Part shown: in pieces, positions 1 through 5,031 of the stretch
Layout: the number at the start of each line of letters is the position of its first letter
Position numbering within the stretch: position 1 is the first letter of the stretch
NCBI GenBank assembly: GCA_019312705.1
Contig: JAFDCW010000317.1
Coordinates: forward strand, 1 to 5,966
Length of the DNA stretch: 5,966 nt
From: Deltaproteobacteria bacterium
GTDB taxonomy: Bacteria > Myxococcota > Polyangia > Polyangiales > B10-G4
Direction: 5' to 3'
Notes under the pieces: generated by a model
What the model was told of the DNA's origin: nothing
Seen by the model: the letters and a program-made list of their open reading frames with translations, nothing else
The model's database searches: none
Made by a program: the position numbers and the translations under genes

Positions 1-1
1 C

Positions 2-1300
2 GGGGACCTGGTCGACTTCATCGGCATGAGCATCGCGCCCCCCGATACCGAGCAAGATGGCGCGATGCCGCTCAACGCCGAAGAACGCGAGCACGGCCTC
101 GGCAGCACTTCGGAGCACGCCGCCCTCAAGATGCGCGCCGTCGCCCGGCGCCACTCGGGGGTCTTCGACCGCCTCGCGGCCTTCGTCGCCGACGGCCACA
201 CGTTGGCCCTGGTTCGCGGCAACCACGACGTCGAATTCCACTGGCAAGCGGCCCGAGACGCCCTCGTCGAGGCGATCACTGACCGGGCCCCGGACGGCGC
301 CGACCGGGCCCTTATCGCCAAGCGAATCACCGTTTACCCGTGGTTTTACTACGAAGAGGGGCTGCTTTACGTCGAACACGGTCACCAGTTCGACGCGATG
401 TGCAGCTATCACCACGTCTTGAACCCAGTCTCCCCCCTCGACCCGAAGCGTATCTCCTGGTCCTTCGCCGACCTGCTCCTCCGCTACGTCGTGCGCCCGA
501 CGCCGGGGCTGCACTCCCATGGCCATGAGGGCATGGGTTTCATCGACTATCTGCGAATCGGCTGGTCCTTCGGCCCTGGCGGCGCCGTGAGCCTCGGCGT
601 GCGCTACCTGACCGCGACGGGCCGGGCCCTCAGGCGCTGGCGCGCCCACCTCGGGGTGGCGGCCCAGGCCCTCCGGGCCGAGCACGAGCGCCGCATGGAG
701 GCCGTCGCCAGCCGACACCACGTGGGGGTCGGCGTCGTCCGCTCCCTCGCGGCCCTCTGGCCCACCCCGGTGACCCGCGGGGGCTTCGCTGTCCTGCGCA
801 GCATGTTCCTCGACCGAATCGTCTTCATCCTCCTGGCGGGGCTGCTCTCGATTCTCGCCTTCATCTTCTTGCCGCTGCTCTGGGGTGCCGGGACGGCCCT
901 CGCTCTGGTCGCGGCCCTGCTCCTCGTCTCCTACGTCACCGACCGCTTTCGGAGCCGGGACCTCGACCCGGCGGAGACCATGCGCGCCGCGGCCCGGCAC
1001 ATCGCCAACATCCTGCCGACCCGCTACGTCGTGATGGGCCACACCCACGAGCCGAAGATGATCGATGTAGGGAACGATGCTACCTACGTGAACCTCGGTA
1101 ACTGGGGCAGCGACGAGCTCGACGACAATCTCGGCGCCAGCCGAACGCACCTGGTGCTCCGGTGGCTCGACGGAGAACTCGAGACCAAATTTCTACGCTG
1201 GATTCCGGGCCTGGGCCCGGAGCTGGTCGCGGTCGAGCTCGAATCCCAGGACGGCACACTGGTCGCCCCGGCCCTCCTCGACGCGGCCCCGAACGGCTGA
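2..1300 (+). CDS. Metallophosphoesterase, LpxH-like, with an inserted membrane hairpin (5' end missing)
   Basis: Calcineurin-like metallophosphoesterase, 432 residues visible. The reading frame is open to the left edge and already contains the metal-binding GDLVD motif at residues 1-5. The ATG at 26 is therefore internal, and the first block (normally D-x-H) lies outside the window. Further motifs in family order are GNHD at 73-76, the HGH of VEHGHQFD near 126-128, and GHTH at 346-349, which together make a dinuclear metal site. Between HGH and GHTH lie about 220 residues that include a hydrophobic pair at about 273-294 and 296-311, likely a transmembrane hairpin. The closest family I recognise is UDP-2,3-diacylglucosamine pyrophosphatase (LpxH), which hydrolyses a lipid A precursor at the inner membrane. 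LpxH itself is much shorter and lacks this hairpin, so the substrate is uncertain. The gene is convergent with the SDR gene, with 24 bp between stops. The fold is secure; the substrate is not. Confidence 0.88.
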   Translation, partial: GDLVDFIGMSIAPPDTEQDGAMPLNAEEREHGLGSTSEHAALKMRAVARRHSGVFDRLAAFVADGHTLALVRGNHDVEFHWQAARDALVEAITDRAPDGADRALIAKRITVYPWFYYEEGLLYVEHGHQFDAMCSYHHVLNPVSPLDPKRISWSFADLLLRYVVRPTPGLHSHGHEGMGFIDYLRIGWSFGPGGAVSLGVRYLTATGRALRRWRAHLGVAAQALRAEHERRMEAVASRHHVGVGVVRSLAALWPTPVTRGGFAVLRSMFLDRIVFILLAGLLSILAFIFLPLLWGAGTALALVAALLLVSYVTDRFRSRDLDPAETMRAAARHIANILPTRYVVMGHTHEPKMIDVGNDATYVNLGNWGSDELDDNLGASRTHLVLRWLDGELETKFLRWIPGLGPELVAVELESQDGTLVAPALLDAAPNG

Positions 1301-1337
1301 GCGCGCCCCGGCGGCACCGAATCGTCAGCCGCCGTTC
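1291..1337. terminator. Inverted repeat across both stop codons of a convergent gene pair
   Basis: GAACGGC at 1291-1297 is the exact reverse complement of GCCGTTC at 1331-1337. The next three bases inward, TGA (1298-1300) and TCA (1325-1327), also pair after a 3-nt bulge (1328-1330). An alternative register pairs CGGCTGA 1294-1300 with TCAGCCG 1325-1331. The pairing spans both stop codons and the whole 24-bp gap, so it could fold in transcripts from either side. No T-tract follows on either strand, so it is not a canonical intrinsic terminator. Role as a transcript end or 3' stabiliser is inferred. Confidence 0.35.
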
Positions 1338-2245
1338 CCGACCTCGAACGACACCCCCGTGAGCTCTTCGGAGACCTCCCAGAGGCGCGCCGCGACGGCC
1401 TCGTCGTGGCCGCGGCGGGCGATCTTCACGAGGCCCGGGCGTCCTCGGAACTCCATGAGGCCCTTGGGCCCAACGAAGGAGCCCCCCGGGAGGTCTTCGG
1501 TCGCGGCGGTCACGGTCGGCCAGGCCCCGGCTTCGGCAGACTGAGCGATGGCCGCGTTTCCGAAGCCCATGACGCCCTTCAGCAAACCGCTCTTCTCCAT
1601 GGTCGGCCCGACGCTCTGGAGGTTCGTGGAGGCGTACCCAGGATGACAGAGGACTGAACTGACCGTCGATCCCAGGGCCTCACTCCGGCGGTGAAGTTCG
1701 AGGGCAAAGAGCACGTTGGCGAGCTTGCTCTGAAAGTACGCGGGCCACTTCTGGTACTGGCCCTCCCCCATCAGATCGTCGAAGTCGATCTTCCCGATGC
1801 GGTGCACCAGGCTGGTGACCGTCACCACACGGCGAGCGATCGCCGGCCAGAGCTGAGCGGTCAGGGCAAAGTGGCCGAGGTGGTTGACGCCGAGCTGCAT
1901 CTCGAACCCGTCGGCGGTGGCCCGTTTTGGCAACGCCATCACCCCGGCGTTGTTCACCAGTACGTCGATGGATGGGTAGCTCTCTCGGAGCTCGGCCGCT
2001 GCGGCGGCCACGGAGGCGAGGGAGGCGAGGTCGAGGCGTTGGGTCGCGGTCTGGGCCGGGGGGTAGTTGGCCACGATCCGCGCCTGGGCATCCGCGACGC
2101 GGGCGTCATTTCGCCCGGCGAGGACGACGGTTGCGCCGCGCCGGGCCAGGAGGCGCGCGGCCTCGAAGCCGATGCCCGAGTTGGCCCCGGTGACGACGAC
2201 GATCTTCCCCGTGAGATCCGGGCCTTGTGCGTTCAGCTCACTCAT
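1325..2245 (-). CDS. Short-chain dehydrogenase/reductase, retinol-dehydrogenase-like
   Basis: Classical SDR of 306 residues, a typical length. It would catalyse NAD(P)-dependent interconversion of an alcohol and a carbonyl in the cytoplasm. The cofactor motif TGANSGIG lies at 19-26. Arg45 after the second beta strand (LAGRN) suggests a preference for NADP(H). DL at 72-73 contacts the adenine, and NNAG is at 98-101. The catalytic set is complete: Asn121 (VNHLGHF), Ser145, Tyr170 and Lys174 (YFQSK), with HPG at 201-203. The overall pattern resembles the RDH11-14/WWOX-like group, often annotated as retinol dehydrogenase or protochlorophyllide-reductase-like. The true substrate cannot be read from the sequence. 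The ATG at 2245 is supported by a Shine-Dalgarno-like AGGGAG eight bases upstream. The gene diverges from the RetSat-like gene across 193 bp and converges on the phosphoesterase gene. Confidence 0.95.
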   Translation of the reverse strand: MSELNAQGPDLTGKIVVVTGANSGIGFEAARLLARRGATVVLAGRNDARVADAQARIVANYPPAQTATQRLDLASLASVAAAAAELRESYPSIDVLVNNAGVMALPKRATADGFEMQLGVNHLGHFALTAQLWPAIARRVVTVTSLVHRIGKIDFDDLMGEGQYQKWPAYFQSKLANVLFALELHRRSEALGSTVSSVLCHPGYASTNLQSVGPTMEKSGLLKGVMGFGNAAIAQSAEAGAWPTVTAATEDLPGGSFVGPKGLMEFRGRPGLVKIARRGHDEAVAARLWEVSEELTGVSFEVGNGG

Positions 2246-2253
2246 GGAGGTCT

Positions 2254-2259
2254 CTCCCT
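2254..2259 (-). promoter_or_regulatory. Ribosome binding site of the SDR gene
   Basis: Read on the minus strand, AGGGAG lies eight bases before the ATG at 2245. This is good Shine-Dalgarno complementarity at standard spacing and it fixes the start. Confidence 0.65.
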
Positions 2260-2271
2260 TGGCTCAGAATC

Positions 2272-2288
2272 GGACGGGAGTCCCGACC
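2272..2288. repeat. Interrupted palindrome, possible operator
   Basis: CGGGA (2275-2279) and TCCCG (2281-2285) are perfect inverted arms around a single G. After one A/A mismatch, the flanking GG (2272-2273) and CC (2287-2288) also pair. The site lies 27 bp upstream of the SDR start, where a regulator could block transcription. In GC-rich DNA a repeat this short can arise by chance, so the operator role is speculative. Confidence 0.25.
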
Positions 2289-2424
2289 CCGCAACCACAG
2301 AATGTCAGCCCCCAATAGGAACGCACTGCGTATTGATCCGCTGCCATGGGGTCTTGGCGAAGCGGTGCAGTCGGATATCACCCCCCGGGGCCGAGCCCTC
2401 GAGTAGCATGCCGCCGTGTAGACC

Positions 2425-2430
2425 AGGAAG
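2425..2430 (+). promoter_or_regulatory. Ribosome binding site of the RetSat-like gene
   Basis: AGGAAG lies eight bases before the ATG at 2439. It decides the start in favour of 2439 over the in-frame ATG at 2346. Confidence 0.7.
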
Positions 2431-2438
2431 CTTCCGTC

Positions 2439-4037
2439 ATGCCGCCCGAGAAGAGCTGGAGCAAACACATCCCCGAAGGCCCCTGGGACTGCGTCGTCAT
2501 CGGCTCGGGCATGGGCGGCATGACCACCGCCGCCCTGCTGGCGAAGATCGGACAGAGGGTGTTGGTCCTCGAACAACACTACGTGCCCGGAGGCTTCACC
2601 CACGTTTTCAAGCGCCCCGGCTACGCCTGGGACGTTGGCGTGCACGCGGTGGGCGAGGTTACCAAGAAGTCGATGACCGGGCGGCTGCTCGCAGCCCTCA
2701 CCGACGGGCGCCTCGAGTGGGCCTCCCTCGGCCCCGTCTACGACGAGTTCCATTGGCCCGACGGCGTGCGCATCGACTTCCCCGATACGCCCCAGGCCTT
2801 CCGGGCGAACCTCGAAGCCGCCTTCCCAAACGAATCGGAAGCGATTCATCGCTACCTCAATCGGGTCCGCGAGGTCGCCGGCGTCATGAAGGCCTACTAC
2901 CTCTCGCGCCTCGCCCCGCCGGGGGCGGCGAAGCTCTTGGACCCTTTGCTGACGCGCAAGGCCCGGGCCCACTTCCTCGAGACAACCGAATCGGTCCTGG
3001 CAGAGCTGACCACCGACCCGCGGCTCCGGTCCGTCCTGGCGTCCCAGTGGGGCTACTACGGCTCGACTCCCCACAACTCGTCCTTCGCGATTCAGGCCCT
3101 CGTCACGAAGCACTTTCAGTGGGGTGCCCACTATCCCGTCGGGGGTTCCGGGCGCATCGCCCGAGAGCTGCTCCGGACCGTCGCCGCCGCCGGGGGGTGG
3201 ACGGCGATTCGTGCCGACGTCTCCGAGATCCTCATCGAAGGGGGGCGCGCCGCCGGCGTGCGATTGGCAGACGGTCGTGAGGTCCGGGCCCCGAGGGTGA
3301 TCAGCGCCGCGGGGGTGATGTCGACGCTACGCCGGCTCTTGCCCGAGGGAGTCGCCGACACCGAGTGGGTGAGTTCCGTCGAAGAGCTCCGGCCGGCTTC
3401 GGCCCACGTCTGTCTCTATCTCGGCTTCGAGGGGGACATCCGCGAGGCCGGGGCGAGCGCCGCGAACAAGTGGTTCTACGAGACCTGGGACATCGAGGCG
3501 GACGCTTGGTACTGCGACGAGGCGGGCTCCCGGGCCCCGGTGCTCTACTGCTCATTCCCGTCCCTCAAAGACCCCGAGCACGACCCGGGGCCGAAGGTCC
3601 GACATACGGGAGAGGTCGTGACCTTCGTGCCCTGGAAGTCCTTCGCCGAGTGGCAGGACGAGCCGTGGAAGAAGCGCGGGGCGGCCTACGACGAAATGAA
3701 GAAAGACCTAGAGCAGCGCCTCCTGGCACAATTCTTCGAGCACATGCCGGAGCTCGAGCCGATGCTGCGCTTCGCCGAGCTCTCGACGCCGGTCTCGACG
3801 CAGCACTTCACGCGGCCCATCGAAGGCTCGATCTACGGCATCGAGCCCACCCCGAAGCGCTTCGAGAGCCCGTGGCTTCGTCCGCGATCACCCATCCCGG
3901 GGCTCTTGTTCAGCGGCTCCGAGGTCGCGACGGTGGGCGTCATCGGCGCGATGATGGGCGGCGTCCTCGCCGCGACCAGCGCCGAGCCGCTTGGCGCGCT
4001 CCGGTACCTGCGGCGCCACGGGCTACGAGACCGGTAG
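2439..4037 (+). CDS. FAD-dependent polyene oxidoreductase, retinol saturase (RetSat)/CrtI superfamily
   Basis: Flavoprotein of 532 residues, a normal length for all-trans-retinol 13,14-reductase and phytoene-desaturase-like enzymes. The N-terminal Rossmann motif binding the FAD ADP moiety is VVIGSGMGG at 19-27, with the acidic Glu45 ending the second beta strand (VLVLEQH). GGFTH at 51-55 and DVGVHAVGE at 65-73 closely match the RetSat subgroup rather than true carotenoid desaturases. Further family blocks are PVGGSGRI at 233-240 and an IYGIEPTPKRF stretch near 465-475. The C-terminal FAD-binding block at about 488-512 contains GLLFSGSEVATVG. Animal RetSat saturates the 13-14 double bond of retinol; the bacterial substrate is unknown and may be another isoprenoid or polyene. 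The start at 2439 is preferred because of AGGAAG upstream, and because residues encoded from 2346 to 2438 are Pro/Arg-rich and unlike the family. The gene is divergent from the RDH-like SDR gene. Confidence 0.93.
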   Translation: MPPEKSWSKHIPEGPWDCVVIGSGMGGMTTAALLAKIGQRVLVLEQHYVPGGFTHVFKRPGYAWDVGVHAVGEVTKKSMTGRLLAALTDGRLEWASLGPVYDEFHWPDGVRIDFPDTPQAFRANLEAAFPNESEAIHRYLNRVREVAGVMKAYYLSRLAPPGAAKLLDPLLTRKARAHFLETTESVLAELTTDPRLRSVLASQWGYYGSTPHNSSFAIQALVTKHFQWGAHYPVGGSGRIARELLRTVAAAGGWTAIRADVSEILIEGGRAAGVRLADGREVRAPRVISAAGVMSTLRRLLPEGVADTEWVSSVEELRPASAHVCLYLGFEGDIREAGASAANKWFYETWDIEADAWYCDEAGSRAPVLYCSFPSLKDPEHDPGPKVRHTGEVVTFVPWKSFAEWQDEPWKKRGAAYDEMKKDLEQRLLAQFFEHMPELEPMLRFAELSTPVSTQHFTRPIEGSIYGIEPTPKRFESPWLRPRSPIPGLLFSGSEVATVGVIGAMMGGVLAATSAEPLGALRYLRRHGLRDR

Positions 4038-4060
4038 CCGCGCCGGGCCTGGTTCTCGTA
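4024..4060. terminator. Stem-loop in the convergent gap after the RetSat-like gene
   Basis: TACGAGA (4024-4030) is the exact reverse complement of TCTCGTA (4054-4060). The stem continues after a bulged T (4053) with CCGG (4031-4034) against CTGG (4049-4052), including one G-T pair. It closes with GCC/GGC (4037-4039 with 4046-4048). This gives a long, nearly continuous hairpin covering the TAG stop (4035-4037) and most of the gap to the next, convergent gene. No T-run follows on either strand. A bidirectional transcript end or RNA stabiliser is plausible, and a canonical rho-independent terminator is not shown. Confidence 0.45.
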
Positions 4061-4069
4061 CGCGCCCCC

Positions 4070-4987
4070 TCAGTACTGAGACAGGCTCAACACCAACGCG
4101 AGGGCGGCGATGAAGATCGCCCCGAACGCGCCGACGGCGAGCACGACGGGAGCGGCGGCCGCCGCCACGGCCGCGCCGCCTTCGAGGCGGTGAACGCCCA
4201 GGGCGTGGTTGTAGAGCGCGTAGGCGATGTAGCCCGTGACGTAGGCCAACACCGCCATGGATACGATGGTCCCGACCAACGGAATCACTTGCAGCACGAG
4301 GAAGGGCAGCATCACGAACTGGAGCACCTGAGTATACGCCGCGGCCCGGAGGCTCGCGCCCGCATCGCCCTCGCCCCCGAGAGCCCGGGCCGTCACGTGA
4401 TAGGGCACGAAGATGAAGAGCACGTAGGTGACGGCGACGACCATGGTCATGATCGGGGCAGCGATGACCATGAGCGCCGCGATGCCGGCGGTCATGCCGG
4501 CTTCCTCACCGAAACCGCTCTCGGCGGCGGTCGCCCCGGCCATGCAGCCAAAGAGCGCTCCGTAGAGGAAGGCCATCACGCCCCCCTGGAGGAGCCCCCC
4601 GAGAACGGCAAAGAGCACCGCCCGGACGGGCGAGCCGTCGGCCATCTGACCGTAGGCGCGGGCCGGCTCCTTGACCAGTAGCAGCGTCGTGTCGATCACC
4701 CGCCGGCGGAAGCCGAGCTCTTCGTTCTCCCAGGGGATGACGACCGAGCGCACCCGGGGCGCACACGCCAGGCAGTACGAACCGGTCGGGTCGACGTGGC
4801 CGATGCACCGCTCGCATACGTAGGTCCCACATCGGCCGCAAGTGGCCGCGGCAAAGGCCTCGGCATGCACACCGCAGCGCGCACCGAAGGCGGCCGCCCC
4901 GGGGCTGGCGCCGGCCGGGGCGCCGGGCTGTCGGGCCTCCGAGCCAGTCCCCTGTACGCCTCCGTGGTCCCCCGGGCCTTCCTCCAC
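4070..4987 (-). CDS. Zinc-finger (B-box-like) plus Yip1-type multi-pass membrane protein
   Basis: Predicted membrane protein of 305 residues from a GTG start at 4987. After a Gly/Ala/Pro-rich leader of about 35 residues comes a cysteine/histidine cluster: Cys38, His41, Cys50, Cys53, Cys58, Cys61, Cys72, Cys75. This is C-x2-H-x8-C-x2-C-x4-C-x2-C-x10-C-x2-C, the pattern of B-box-like zinc fingers. The remainder resembles a Yip1-family domain, with hydrophobic segments at about 123-150, 166-195, 221-240, 241-260 and 274-302. The function of bacterial Yip1-like proteins is not established; the finger probably lies in the cytoplasm and binds a partner. The open frame runs back to an ATG at 5203, but that would overlap 172 bp of the secure ppk start, so GTG 4987 is chosen. 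Its Shine-Dalgarno match is weak (TAGG, nine bases upstream). It is the only plausible start before the cysteine cluster, because the next GTG (4870) falls inside it. Domain calls are fairly sure, the start less so. Confidence 0.82.
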   Translation of the reverse strand: MEEGPGDHGGVQGTGSEARQPGAPAGASPGAAAFGARCGVHAEAFAAATCGRCGTYVCERCIGHVDPTGSYCLACAPRVRSVVIPWENEELGFRRRVIDTTLLLVKEPARAYGQMADGSPVRAVLFAVLGGLLQGGVMAFLYGALFGCMAGATAAESGFGEEAGMTAGIAALMVIAAPIMTMVVAVTYVLFIFVPYHVTARALGGEGDAGASLRAAAYTQVLQFVMLPFLVLQVIPLVGTIVSMAVLAYVTGYIAYALYNHALGVHRLEGGAAVAAAAAPVVLAVGAFGAIFIAALALVLSLSQY

Positions 4988-5031
4988 GGCGACGAGCCTA
5001 CACGCTCTTGGATGAGGTATCCTCCCGCGCG
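4988..5031. promoter_or_regulatory. 44-bp divergent gap between the zinc-finger/Yip1 gene and ppk
   Basis: This gap is too short for two separate conventional promoters, so promoter elements must overlap or lie inside the opposite gene. A perfect small palindrome, GAGG-TAT-CCTC, sits at 5014-5024. Its GAGG (5014-5017) is 14 bases from the ppk ATG, too far for a good ribosome binding site. A TATCCT at 5018-5023 would place a transcript start close to the ATG, which would suit a leaderless or near-leaderless ppk message. This is weak, pattern-based evidence. Confidence 0.3.

Larger units (their letters stand above)
2246..2438. promoter_or_regulatory. Divergent intergenic region between SDR and RetSat-like genes
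   Basis: These 193 bp separate two divergent start codons and must hold the promoters of both genes. I see no convincing -35/-10 pair on either strand. The visible elements are the two ribosome binding sites and one interrupted palindrome close to the SDR start (2272-2288). A shared control region is inferred from the layout alone. Confidence 0.55.

Noticed and set aside
26..28. ATG as the start of the phosphoesterase
   Set aside because: The frame is open upstream to the edge and encodes the conserved GDLVD metal motif just before this ATG, so it is an internal Met.
2266..2294. TTGCGG-17 bp-GATTCT as a minus-strand promoter for the SDR gene
   Set aside because: Spacing is ideal, but each hexamer matches the sigma-70 consensus at only three of six positions, and the implied transcript start would fall on the ribosome binding site.
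2346..2438. Upstream in-frame ATG giving a 31-residue longer RetSat-like protein
   Set aside because: The extra residues are Pro/Arg-rich and unlike the family, and a well-placed AGGAAG precedes the ATG at 2439.
2238..3131. 297-residue open frame on - opposite the RetSat-like gene
   Set aside because: It lies antisense to a gene with clear FAD motifs and shows no domain of its own.
1691..3280. 529-residue open frame on + across the SDR and into the RetSat-like gene
   Set aside because: It is antisense to one intact gene and out of frame with another. Its translation is low-complexity Arg/Gly/Pro-rich with no motif, as expected from GC-rich shadow frames.
4069..4080. Perfect 12-bp palindrome CTCAGTACTGAG over the stop of the zinc-finger/Yip1 gene
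   Set aside because: One or two 12-bp palindromes are expected by chance in a window of this size, and the longer hairpin beside it is a better structural candidate.
3365..4681. 438-residue open frame on + running through the convergent gap
   Set aside because: It is an Arg/Ala-rich shadow of the RetSat-like gene and the antisense of the zinc-finger/Yip1 gene.
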